NCBI GenBank assembly: GCA_025345505.1
Contig: JANVCC010000152.1
Span: 1,063,318 to 1,127,317 of the forward strand
Length of the DNA: 64,000 bases
From: Todiramphus chloris collaris
Taxonomy: Eukaryota > Chordata > Aves > Coraciiformes > Alcedinidae
Reading direction: 5' to 3'
In this document: positions 15,101-34,508 of the stretch, piece by piece
How positions within the stretch are numbered: position 1 is the first letter of the stretch
How the letters are laid out: the number at the start of each line of letters is the position of its first letter
The notes under the pieces: model-generated
Told to the model about the DNA's origin: nothing
What the model saw: only the letters and a program-made list of their open reading frames with translations
The model's database searches: none
Position numbers and translations under genes: made by a program

Positions 15101-16118
15101 AAAACAGCCCAAAACCCAGCTGTTTTGTAGGTCAGAGACCTACAAACATTAAGCCAAACTGCCAAACAAGAAACACAACTGGAAGCTTCTGCTTCAGGCA
15201 CCGGTCTGATGGAGGCAAGCAGCTTCCATCCACCCAGCTCTGCACAGCCCGGCTATGCTTACGCTGACTAAACCCGTTTCTTCTTGTCACCAGCAAAGAT
15301 GTGGGTCCCGTTGCTTCTCTGTGCTCTCACCTTGAAAGGAACACGAATGAGGCCATTCCGATCCCCCACGTGCAACCATCTACCTACTACCTCCAAATCT
15401 GGCAGCTGCTCATGCGCTCACCTATGGACACAGGTATATATATATATATACACACTCAAGTTAAGCATCAGCTTAACGTTTTCCTCTTAGAAGCGGAGCC
15501 AGAGGCTAAATCCCGCTCTCCAAGGGGCAGCAGCGGGTTGCGGTACGGGTGTAACTGCCCCTAATCGCACCAGCAGCCGTGTAACTGAGCCGAGCCTCAG
15601 CAATACGCGCTTGTCAAGCCACGACCTCAAGTTAGTTCTGAAAATGAACCGAATTTACGACATTTTAATACCATTCGCTTACAAATACACTCTCCGGACA
15701 CGGGCAGAGGGACTGTAAGAGGGCTGGTTTAAACAGCAAGGTACTTTACCCCTTATATATATATGTATATACGTAGAGATACCGCACGTCAAAAACAAGA
15801 CCGCTCTCCCGGTCCGCGTTGCCGCGAGCAGGCCGCCAGCCTCACACTGCCCGGCCGCTGTCCCGCCCAAGGCCCCGGCGGCCCGAGCGCCCGCCCTTGC
15901 CCTCACCGCGGCTCCCGTGCGGCTGCCGGCAGGTGCAAGCGCGGACGGATGCCCCAGGCCCACCTCCCCCTTCCCGGACACAGGGTACGCAGGCTGAGGA
16001 GGCCCCACCAACCCTCCCCGACGGGGAAGAAGGCCAGGCGGGCTCCCCCCGAGCCGCCGCCCCCTGGGAGGCGGCCGCCAAGCCTCACCGTGCGCTGATG
16101 GCCGCGCGCCGCCGCCAT
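78..16118 (-). CDS. CEP57: CEP57 (centrosomal protein of 57 kDa), 5' part, exons 1-8; runs off the left edge
   Basis: CEP57 is a coiled-coil protein of the centrosome and spindle that multimerises, binds pericentriolar partners and stabilises microtubules; loss in humans causes mosaic variegated aneuploidy (family knowledge). Eight coding exons read on the minus strand, 3' to 5' in window order: 78-158, 306-410, 655-732, 5637-5753, 6667-6788, 7116-7295, 10345-10501, 16089-16118. They total 870 nt and join in one frame of 290 residues; every boundary has AG/GT sites. The conserved YPESNSR motif is at about residues 56-62. Heptad-rich coiled coil follows from about residue 63 to 230 (the Cep57 centrosome-localisation region), then a basic Lys/Arg stretch and the PHYRLCLGD block near residue 274. 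The start codon has a strong context (G at -3, G at +4). The mammalian protein is about 500 residues, so the C-terminal microtubule-binding domain lies outside. Introns carry one CR1 copy and A/C-rich tracts. Confidence 0.95.
306..410 (-). CDS. CEP57: CEP57 coding exon 7
   Basis: 105 nt, 35 codons, phase 0/0. It begins [10 protein letters not shown], an identical block in mammals, then runs into a basic linker ([14 protein letters not shown]) that resembles a nuclear-localisation or microtubule-contact patch. Acceptor CAATTCAAG, donor AAG/GTAACG. Confidence 0.93.
655..732 (-). CDS. CEP57: CEP57 coding exon 6
   Basis: 78 nt, 26 codons, phase 0/0. It starts [14 protein letters not shown] and ends EKAAE, continuing the coiled coil. 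Acceptor TTTGACCAG, donor GAG/GTAACC. Confidence 0.93.
733..5636 (-). other. CEP57: CEP57 intron 5
   Basis: A 4.9 kb intron. It holds one minus-strand CR1 fragment (2305-3121) and a short A/C-rich tract near 4371-4402. The rest is unique-looking AT-rich sequence in which I see no further exon. Confidence 0.85.
2305..3121 (-). mobile_element. CR1 LINE fragment, minus orientation
   Basis: The left end shows the typical CR1 3' terminus in reverse (ATCATAGACTGG, then the GGTCGGAAGGGAC equivalent). To the right lies decayed 3'-UTR and then the C-terminal part of ORF2 reverse transcriptase, for example [11 protein letters not shown] and GCIKR in two different frames, so frameshifts break it. It is a 5'-truncated, inactive copy in CEP57 intron 5, in the same orientation as the gene. 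Confidence 0.93.
5637..5753 (-). CDS. CEP57: CEP57 coding exon 5
   Basis: 117 nt, 39 codons, phase 0 on both sides, the same length as the remembered human segment. It encodes the coiled coil with [16 protein letters not shown] and LTTMQSIAE. The donor GAG/GTCTGT is unusual. The acceptor CTTCAAG is followed 7 nt later by a second TTCAG that would shift the frame. Confidence 0.93.
6667..6788 (-). CDS. CEP57: CEP57 coding exon 4
   Basis: 122 nt. It encodes coiled coil containing [14 protein letters not shown] and ending HLLEKQ, closely matching mammalian CEP57. Acceptor TTATCTTCAG, donor CAG/GTATGT. Confidence 0.95.
7116..7295 (-). CDS. CEP57: CEP57 coding exon 3
   Basis: 180 nt, phase 1 in and 1 out. 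It encodes the first coiled-coil stretch ([20 protein letters not shown] and onward), matching the start of the centrosome-localisation domain. The acceptor is CAATTGCAG. The donor, CAAG/GTTGTT, is weak. Confidence 0.95.
7296..10344 (-). other. CEP57: CEP57 intron 2
   Basis: A 3 kb intron of unique-looking sequence with a short A-rich patch near 8257-8345. Nothing else is recognised. The smaller introns 3, 4, 6 and 7 (6789-7115, 5754-6666, 411-654, 159-305) also show no features. Confidence 0.8.
10345..10501 (-). CDS. CEP57: CEP57 coding exon 2
   Basis: 157 nt, residues 11-62 plus one base. It begins after a TTTTTCAG acceptor and ends at AGAG/GTAATA. It encodes the low-complexity Ser/Thr-rich N-terminal segment and the conserved blocks KPFINSDL and YPESNSR, which are diagnostic for CEP57. 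Confidence 0.95.
13531..14312. repeat. Cluster of A/C-rich low-complexity tracts
   Basis: Three tracts of irregular AAAAC, CCAAA and AAAAACC units lie at about 13531-13630, 13828-13917 and 14222-14312. The plus strand has almost no G or T in them, so the CEP57 sense strand is T/G-rich. Confidence 0.8.
15435..15450. repeat. (TA)8 microsatellite
   Basis: A perfect TA dinucleotide run, followed by a short CACAC stretch. A second imperfect TA run is near 15754-15770. Confidence 0.9.
16089..16118 (-). CDS. CEP57: CEP57 coding exon 1
   Basis: Ten codons, [10 protein letters not shown], then a GTGAGG donor, phase 0. The ATG sits in the CpG island with a strong Kozak context. The upstream frame stays open to at least 16265 but has no ATG. 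The residues after MAAA differ from the mammalian N-terminus as I remember it, so the exact exon 1/2 junction rests on the splice signals and phase. Confidence 0.8.
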
Positions 16119-16444
16119 GTCCGCCCCGGGGAGCCCCGCGCTAAGGCATGTCCCTTTAAGGCGCGGCACCCCTGCGGCAGCGGCGCCTTTCGCGCCGATC
16201 AAGTGCCACTCGACTGACACCCCCGCCGGCCAATAGCAAGGGGGGAAGGGCGGGGCAAGCCCCACCCCGAAGGGGTACGAACGCGTACCACAGGCTCAGA
16301 TTAGACTGGCACGGGAATTGCCCAATAAAAGGGCGGCTCTCAGCCAATCGAAGGGGCCAAGTTAACAAGAGGCGGAGCGGCCTCCTGCCTGAGCGGGAAG
16401 GAGCGGAGCGGCCGCGGGATTCGTGTGCGGCACACGGGGCCTGC

Positions 16445-16456
16445 TGCGCACGCGCA
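16445..16456. promoter_or_regulatory. NRF1-type palindromic site
   Basis: TGCGCACGCGCA fits the NRF1 consensus YGCGCAYGCGCR at every position. It is in the middle of the divergent promoter, where NRF1 sites commonly act in both directions. An ETS-like GCGGAAG is at 16468-16474. Confidence 0.7.
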
Positions 16457-16657
16457 GCGAGCAGTCGGCGGAAGAGGCTGGTCTTTGTCAAAGTGAGCCC
16501 CCCGCACACCGACCAATAGGGAAGCAGAAGTCGCCCGAGGCGGCCCAACCAGCGCCGCGGCCGCCGGACCACCCAATCAACGCCCATCGCAGGGCAGGGC
16601 GCCCGCGGCGGGATTGGCGGTAGAGGGGGCAGCGGGGGCGGCGATTGGGCGGCGAGT

Positions 16658-16677
16658 TTTGAAGGCAGGTTTGGCGC
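16658..16677 (+). promoter_or_regulatory. CHR-like and E2F-like motifs
   Basis: TTTGAA (CHR core) is at 16658-16663, preceded by a GC element resembling a CDE. TTTGGCGC (E2F type) is at 16670-16677. Such pairs drive cell-cycle expression in mitotic genes. Short motifs in GC-rich DNA can be chance. Confidence 0.35.
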
Positions 16678-16751
16678 GAGGCGGTGATTGGCTGCCGCCG
16701 GAGCCCGAGCCCGGGGCGGAGGGAAGGGCGGGGGGCGCGGGGGTGACGCCG

Positions 16752-16811
16752 ATGCCGACACCGACACAAGAGGGACGCGGTTGGGCGGCGCGGGCTCGGC
16801 GCGGGGCCTAG
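16752..16811 (+). other. Possible upstream ORF in the FAM76B leader
   Basis: An ATG at 16752, out of frame with the FAM76B start, opens 19 codons and stops at 16811. It would be in the mRNA only if transcription begins upstream of it, which the sequence does not settle. Confidence 0.3.
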
Positions 16812-16942
16812 GGCGGCGGCGGGGCGCGCGCTCCCCAGGCGCTGCGGCGGCGGAGGCGGTGGGAGGGGGGGGGGCGGCAGCGGCGGCTCCTCGGCAGCGG
16901 CCCAGGCGGCCGCTCCGGCCCTTGCCCCGGCACCTCCCTCTT

Positions 16943-16959
16943 CCCCCCCCCCCCCCCCC
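16943..16959 (+). repeat. Poly(C) run of 17 in the FAM76B 5' leader
   Basis: Seventeen consecutive C, ending 43 bp before the start codon. It may bind poly(C)-binding proteins or form an i-motif, and its length is prone to sequencing and replication error. Confidence 0.85.
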
Positions 16960-17002
16960 AGGGCCCCCCTCCGCCGTGTCCGCCCCGCCGGCCGCGGCGC
17001 GG

Positions 17003-26900
<9,898 letters not shown>

Positions 26901-27620
26901 GGAACTGGTTATTCATGGAGTTGGCTACTCAATGTAAATTTGAGTAATTCTGTGGAGCCCTTAAGATCCTGTGTAGTGGAAAAAATATTTTTGCACACCA
27001 GATGAGTTGGCATGTTTCCTACACATTTTTATAATTAATATGCAGCTTTTTTTAGTTACTGTTCAGATTAAATACTTCAACTGGCTTGAAGAGTGTTTTT
27101 ATTTTTTTGATATTGGAAACTTTTTGCCAGCAATAGTATTAAACAATTGCATAGAGAACATAGCAGTGCTCTCTCTAAAAGGACAACATGCAATAACAAA
27201 CTAGGTGTACTTTTTACAAAGCAGCAACTGAGTCTTTTAAGCTACACTGATGTCAGCCAAAAGTTTTATCAATTTGCAGTGATGCTGAACACGGGTTTCT
27301 GGCAACTGTTCTTTTACTTTGTATCAAAATACAAATTTAGATGGAAATCCTGGTGCTCTCAAGTGAAACTAAAAAAAAGGCATACATGTATGTGTAAATA
27401 CGACTGTAACGGTTATATTCTTAGTTATAACAAGTAATTAGTGTTTTACATTCTTGTGCTAGGGATTTACTGAAAGATTATCTATTGTACAGTAACAGAG
27501 GCAGTGTGGTTTTTGTAAGATTTACTGTAGATTTTTCTTGCAAGTGCCTTTCTCCAACTGTTTATTTATAGGAATGTTGGTATTTTGTACATAAGGTTTT
27601 TATGTTTTAAAATCATCTTT

Positions 27621-27626
27621 AATAAA
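27621..27626 (+). terminator. FAM76B: Proximal poly(A) signal of FAM76B
   Basis: AATAAA about 720 bp after the stop, followed within 30 bp by a TGTGTGT-type GU-rich element, the expected layout for cleavage near 27645. Confidence 0.65.
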
Positions 27627-29404
27627 TGTTTTATGTAAATATAAATGTGTGTACAGAGGAACCTGAAACAAAGATCAAAGTGGCTAGTGCAGTGCTTGAA
27701 GCAGCATTAAGAGCTAGCTAATTGATGGACAGTGAGTATTGGCTTAGATAACCTTTGTAGCTTGTGTCTGTGAAGTGTAATTTTGTTAGTGCTGCTCATG
27801 CCAAACACTTCCTGAACAACAACAACAACAAAACCAAAATGTTTTTTGCCACACTGGGTTTTAGTGGTTTGTTTTTATACTTTTCCCATTTGGCACAGCG
27901 CTGATTTTAATTCCATAGCAGACGTTGTACTCCCAATGTTACATCCTTAGTGATACACGCTCGAAGTTTGTAAAAAAACATTATTCCCCCTTGTTTGATT
28001 TTGTACTTAGTTGTAACTTATGATTATTCTTATTAATGAATTTCAAGATTCTGATCCCCCATTAAAGATACACAATGAGAAAAGTGTAGCCAAAACTAAT
28101 GGTCATGAAATTAATTAGGGAAGTGAATGTGTGGTGTCAAAGGCAGAGGGGTTTTTTATGTTTTGGGTAGATTTTGATTCTAAATTACATCAGTTTAAGT
28201 TTAGCTCTGCTCCTAATGGACATCAGTCATATTCAGAAATTTCTATTAACCATAGTTTCTATCAAACCCCAAGATCTCTATTCAGGAAGGTAACAGAAGG
28301 TAACAAATGGGCATAACGTGAGGTGGATATATAAATAAAGGTTTAGTTCAGCTCTGGGTACTGATTGGTAACAGGGTAACTGCTTATATTTCAGTAAGCT
28401 TAATTGTGTAGAATAAGCTACACACCTTTTAATTAAAGAACTAAAATCTAAAGTTCCTTGTCTGTCCACCCTTATACTGAACTATGAACATCACCTTGGT
28501 AGTTCACACTAATTCTGTCAGTGGCAGACTACTGAATAATTTGAAAAAAAAATCAAGCTATCTTGTTTCGTATGGTATACATGTATTTTTATACCCTAAT
28601 ATCAACTTTGTATATTTATAAATGCTCTTCTTTAAAACTGCTAAACTAAGGTAGAGAATGCTGCTATCCTTTGGTGACGTTGGTTGTTATTTTGTTTTGG
28701 GGTTTTTTTAAATATACAAATCTGTCACTTGAATTCAGAGTTAGTATTTTGGGTTTTTTGTTTGGTTTTTGGGTTTTTTTCCCAATTGACCAGTGACCCA
28801 TGTTTGGTTTTAAAACACAGATGCATACCAAATAGAAATGCATGAATTGAGATCACTTAATGATATCTGTTCAAACTGCAGCAAGGATATTTGAAAAGAA
28901 CAAATTGATGTTCTATATTAGAAGCAATTGACTTTATAAATACCAGTGTGAAATTTTTTTTAGGGCCTTCATAGTGTTCAGTTCTAATTCAATGTCTGCA
29001 GTTTTTCTTCCATAATGGAATTTTTAACATGATTTTTTTTTTTTTTTTTAAGTTGTTAACTAGCCAATCCCAGTCCTGAAAATAGCGTCCTGGAGCTGTA
29101 GATTATTGACATAATAAACTGATGTTCTTTAAATGTGGATCTGCGAGGAGATTGTTGTACTGTATTGTGCTTTTTAGCCCATTTCCAGATGTTGATTAGC
29201 ATTGACCAGTAACGGCCACTTCGGCTCAAGTTATTTATGTATTTTAAGCCTGTGAATATTGCAGCCCCCTTTTAGATAGTATGCCTGAATACACGTTCTG
29301 CAGTGAGGCTATTCAGCTGTCCACATGTATAGACTATTGAAATACTGTACTGGCACACATCTGACCGTTGACATTTTGTACCTTTTCTAAATCCAATGTT
29401 TCAC

Positions 29405-29410
29405 AATAAA
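29405..29410 (+). terminator. FAM76B: Distal poly(A) signal of FAM76B
   Basis: AATAAA, 2.5 kb after the stop; another AATAAA is at 29113-29118. Which one is used cannot be told from sequence. Confidence 0.4.
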
Positions 29411-29430
29411 ATCTTGTCAAAACATTCATC

Positions 29431-32400
29431 TGTCCTTTTAAAGTTATTCAGAAATTCGTATTTCATGTTAGTCCTTCACGCTGTTTCACTTGCTAAAAGT
29501 CTGTGGTCAAAAAAAGGCAGAATTTCATATTTGCATTTAGATTTCTGGGAAGATAGACACCTTTGTTTGTCTACAAATTGTAACAAATTAGGGCTTCATA
29601 TTAATTTCCCTCAAGAAAGTATTTTGGGTTTCTACAACAGTTTTTTAATAGGTATAAATACTTCCTTGTAGGGAAGAAAAAGAAAACTTGGGGTTTAACC
29701 AAAGTCAGGTGACATTTGATAAAGCCTTCAGCAGGTTTGTTATACTCTGATTAACACTGGCACTCGTGTTTGGAATGTACCTGAATTTCAGCCTTAGAAT
29801 GTTAACCATAAGGTTGTTTTTCATTTACAGACATTGTGTGCAAGGTAGGTGATGCTGAGATTCAAAGTTATAGTGATAATTTCTATGTTCCTTCCCTTTC
29901 CTGGGTCGTGAGCAGTTAGGCACCCACACCAATGTGCTGCCGCCTGTCAGGCACAACAGCTGCAGTTGTAGTTGTTTATGTCTTCCATCTTTCCACAATC
30001 CAGCAGAATACTTTTCCTTTAAGAATTAAAGTTTAGAATGAAAAAATAAAACAAGTGAACAAGCCAAACCACAAAAAAACCCACAAAACAAACAAGCAAA
30101 GGAAAACAACAAGAAAACAACCAACCAAACAAAACCAACAAACCCCAACAAATCAACAAGAGAGCAAGATTCTCTAGCTTTATGGTCAAGGCAGTTATCT
30201 AGAAGGGGGAGTGAGTTTCAAAGCCCCACTCTTCAAACAGTGTATGTTTTATATTAGGTATGCTATTCTAATGTTGAATCTTTCTTAGCATCTTAATGCA
30301 AATTTGCAATGGCTTTGTTGAAGCCGTATATTTTTAAAGCTGAGAGCAAAACCATAGTTTAGATATGGCTTCCATGTGACACATGAAAAACTTGTGTAAC
30401 TGGCCATGCAACAGATTGACTCCCTAGAAGAGGTTTTCTTCATTTGAAGCAAATTTCCTTAAAGAACATTTAAATTGACATAGTCTGTGTATAGGCACTT
30501 CAGGCAGTTCTTAATGGTCAGCAGTAGATTTAGAAGCTCAATCCACATTGATTTTGCTTGACAGCACTGAAGATTATGGTTGCAAACTGTAATCTTAACT
30601 TTTTTAAATGGAGTGAAAGCTGTTAGTGTCTTTTTTTTTTTCTTCAAATGAGGAACATGGGCTAAGTGGAAAATACTTCAATGGAAGATAAATTTTCTCA
30701 GATATTATGTGCAATTCCTTCAGCTTTCCCCATGGAAAAAGGTACTGATATATAAAATGACTTCTGTTGAATCCCACAGAAGAAGTAGGGGGAATTGGGC
30801 ATGGGGATTATTGAAGTGGAAAGAGGAGATATTTGAGGTGCTCCTGGGGAAAGAAGGAAGGTAATGAAGGTGTGAGAGATAATGGGGAAGAGAAACCTCT
30901 GAGATACCATGTTACTAATTTAAGGGATGTACTGGTTGGGTTTTTTTAAATATATAAATTTATGATATGGAGGATGCATTTCTCTGTACGTTCAAAAATG
31001 TCAGCTCCTTGAGGTAAAATGCAACACTGCTTCAGGGAGTGTTTTGTTCATCTTTCTTTTAATGATACTAGTCCTAGGGAAAATAAAGCTATACCAGAGT
31101 ACCGAATACCACTAACACAGCTGGGTAACAGTGCAAGTTTCAACATACAACTTGAACTGTCTCTCTGTCTTGTCCTACAAATTAGACAGAAATTGTCCTT
31201 AAAAGGTATATCACTCACCAGCACATGAATCGTTGACATTTTCCCTCGCTTTAACCCAAACAGAAAACACCTCTGGATTTGCCCTTTTTCCTTTCAAAGT
31301 GTTCACTATAGTGCACGGGTGTTGTTCTAACTGACCTTCTTCCTGCTGGAAATTCCTCTTCAGTTTCTTTCCTGGTGGGTAAAGGCAATTTTGCATTTTG
31401 ATTGAAGGGGATTTAAGTACCACAGACACTGATAAGCTAAACAAGCCAGATCAAAGTAGGGATTTGTTCACAGAGTGTAGGTTTTCCTCCCACTAAGGCT
31501 TGCAGACTCTTGGAGTACTTGAATAAGTTAATTTATTTTTAATTGTCAATTGGAAAATAGGTATTCCAGCTTTTGAGGAATACTAAAGGTTGCAGATCAA
31601 GCTGTATCATCTTCGCATACAAAGGGTCAGTCTTAGAGACGTAAGCAGAATGCTTTTATAGTGGCTTGTTTTGATTGACAGAAGGCTTGGGGACAAACAA
31701 AAATAAATTCGACCGACAAATAGGTCAGAGTTGCTTTGGACCATGGTGATCTTATTACAGGTTGGGTCACAGGAATGTGATGTATTCCTACTGTGGCTTC
31801 TGCCAGTATTTGAAATTGCAGCCTAAGTTGATTTTTACCTATAGTTGTAACCTTTCTTCCTTTTTTAGTATTTTATAGGAATTTATTTTGAAATGAATGC
31901 TGAAAACCTTGAAGATATTTTCCCTTACTTGAATCAACAGATGAATGTGTTCTGTTTTATTTGAATAAAACATGTAGCATGTTCACAGTTTATCCTTCAT
32001 CAGGGACATCAGTTCACGTCTCTTCATTTTATGGAAATCTTGAAGGTCAGTTGTGTTTATAGATAATCCTTAGGAAAATTTTTAAACTTTCTTAGACATA
32101 TCTTTGCATAGTGATTTATTTTTTGCAGAATCATTTGTTCATTTCCCCTTACATTTCTATGCTCAAAATCACGCTGCAGGATAAATGACATAATTATTTC
32201 CTGGAATCTTTTTTATCTGGACATGGTCTGCTCTTGAAAATATTTTCTGACTATACTGATTAGAATTGAACTTATAAGAAATTATTATTAATTAATAAAA
32301 ATTTAATGGACCAGTTTACTAACAGAAAAGTGTCTCTTGCAGGTAGAGATTATTCCATTCGTTGGATGTGAATGTAAAATGAGGCCTTTTCCTTCATTTA

Positions 32401-34028
32401 AGGAGAACTGAACCACTTAAATTAGTGTGTTTACAGGTAAGATGTGTTAGAACATTAAAAAAAGAAAAAGAGCTTCCAAAAAGGGGAAAAGCAGCAAGGC
32501 TGTATTTGCTTGGATAACTTCATAGGTTAATCCATCTGACTGCACTGAAACAGTCTAGTAGCGCTCACACGACCTGTTGCAGTGCAGTAGCCACGCAGCA
32601 TGTTACCAGGTGCAGCTGGGAACAGTAATTCCCATCATTCCTTCAGGATCTACAAGAATTTGCATGCCGGTTACTTACCTGACTCTGGCTGCAGCGTTCA
32701 TTAAATTTATCATAGCACAAGATACTTTTATATCTTATCCACAAAAGTGGAGTGGGCACTCCTTTCTTCCTCGTACTGAAAAGACATGAGATTATCTTGA
32801 GTAAAAAATGAAATTGTCTTGCAAGATGCAGTTGAAACCTGATTCCTGCATTCCTTAGTTGAAGAGTCTTCAGTCTTTCTCCTGTAATAAATCTGTTGCA
32901 GTTTTGAGGGTGCAATTAGTATTCCATAGTGCTTTTCCCTCTTGTTTTGCATTAAAGATAACGCTACATAAAGGGTTTGGGGTTTTTTTAAGCAGACACG
33001 TCTTTGGTTCTTGTTTACCAAAAGTGGTGGTGTGAACCTCTTCCCTTGCTTCCCAAATGCTAAATTTCGTGAAAGAAAATAAGAGCTAAATAGGAATGTC
33101 TGCCTACATAGGTTTAGCCACTAGATGCTGCTTAAACCACATGGTTCCTCGGAAGTACGTGGTTGTAAGTGCTTTCTGTGCACCATCCAGCATCCACAGT
33201 GGATAGCTGTTCCCGTGCAAATACTCCACTGATGCAGAAATGAGAATATCCTAAATACTGAAATAGTTGTACTTTGGCATATATTCTAGAAAAAATGAAA
33301 TATATTTTGGAAAATAAGGCATAGTGATATTAGGCGTGTTTAAAATATTTAAATATTTTTAAAAAATTGAAAATACATTGTGTTTTCTCTGTTTGCTTTA
33401 CCTTAAGAAAGTAAAACCAATTTTATAGGTCAGAAGGCTGATCCGTGGAATAATGCAGCTTGACAGCTGTCACACATAAGGCATTGTTAGAATTGAAAAT
33501 AGACTTCAGGACTCCCCAAGTAATGTGGAGACTGTGTATCTTTTTCCTCTGCAGAAGCTGCTCCAGAGAAGTTGAAGTCTTTATTTGTTCAAGGTAGCTG
33601 TATAATAAATCTGTAGCATTAGTTAGCTGACTTGGCATCTGAACCTTGGAAACCATTATTAAGTGTAACTGGTTTATTCATAGTATGGATAGCAATACAA
33701 AGGTGAGAAGAATACACTTTTGAGATGGAACAATAAGGCTTAAGACTTATCGTTTTCCTCTTTCTTTGAGTCTAATGCAGATTTTTTTCCCAGTCTGATT
33801 ATGTTAGTAGATGCATTTGAAATCCTGTGACTTTCTAGTGAGAGTTCTCATCATGATTTCAAAATTCAAGCTGGTTTTAACAAGTCTTGGATTCACAAAG
33901 ATGTAATTGTATTGGGGTGGGGGTATTTTCATTTGTATACTGTATAGACATTTTGTGTATTGTATTTATATATTCTGTGAGCAATATGAAGGAGGAATAC
34001 CCAGGGATCTACTGATTGGTCAACTCCT
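29431..34028. other. Intergenic, no gene seen
   Basis: AT-rich unique-looking sequence. An A/C-rich tract lies at 30040-30162 and a purine-rich patch at about 30780-30900. Short ORFs show no codon structure or recognisable product. Confidence 0.7.
30040..30162. repeat. A/C-rich low-complexity tract
   Basis: Irregular AAAC, CCAAA and CAAAAC units, nearly free of T on the plus strand. Confidence 0.8.
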
Positions 34029-34508
34029 CAATACAAGAGAGACGTGGACATACTGGACCGAGTTCAAGTGAGTGCTATAAGGATGATGAAAGCTACTGGA
34101 GCATCTCACCTGTGAGGAAAGGCCAAGAGAGCTGGGACTGTTCAGCCCGGAGAAGAGAAAGCTCAGGGCGATCTTGCCAATGTTTATAAATAACCTGAAG
34201 GGAGGTTGCAAAGAGGACAATTGCAGGCTCTTTTCAGTGGTGCTCAGTGCCAGGATCAGAGGCAACGAGCACAAACTGAAACACAGGAGATTCCCTCTAA
34301 AAATTAGGAAACACTTTTTTTCTGTGAGGGTGACTGCACATGCGCACAAGTTGCTCCAGAAGGCTGTAGAGTCTTCATCCTTGGAGATACTCAAAAGCTG
34401 TCTGGACATGGTCCTGGGCAACCAGCCTCAGGTGGCCCTGCTTGAGCAGAAGGTTTAGACCAGCTGATCTCCAGAGGCCCCTTCCATCCCCAACTTTCCT
34501 GGAACTCT
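34029..34508 (+). mobile_element. CR1 LINE fragment, plus orientation
   Basis: A decayed ORF2 C-terminal segment (GGCKEDNCRLFS, then RIRGNEHKLKHRRF) followed by a degenerate CR1 3' end (GACCAGCTGATCTCCAGAGG, CCCCTTCCATCC). It is 5'-truncated and inactive. Confidence 0.9.

Larger units (their letters stand above)
10502..16088 (-). other. CEP57: CEP57 intron 1
   Basis: A 5.6 kb first intron. It contains three A/C-rich low-complexity tracts (13531-14312), a (TA)n stretch at 15435-15450 and another near 15754-15770, and it enters the CpG island at its promoter-proximal end. No coding exon was found. Confidence 0.8.
16230..16691. promoter_or_regulatory. Bidirectional promoter core with eight CCAAT boxes
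   Basis: CCAAT on the plus strand occurs at 16230, 16322, 16344, 16513 and 16573. ATTGG (CCAAT on the minus strand) occurs at 16613, 16644 and 16687. These are expected NF-Y sites, a hallmark of TATA-less and divergent promoters. Start codons are at 16118 (minus) and 17003 (plus), so both transcription starts must lie between or close to these sites. Confidence 0.8.
26901..29430 (+). other. FAM76B: FAM76B 3' untranslated region
   Basis: AT-rich sequence without coding exons follows the stop codon. Poly(A) signals AATAAA at 27621, 29113 and 29405 define a short form of about 0.74 kb and longer forms up to about 2.5 kb. G/T-rich stretches lie near 28690-28780. The UTR end is inferred. Confidence 0.6.
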
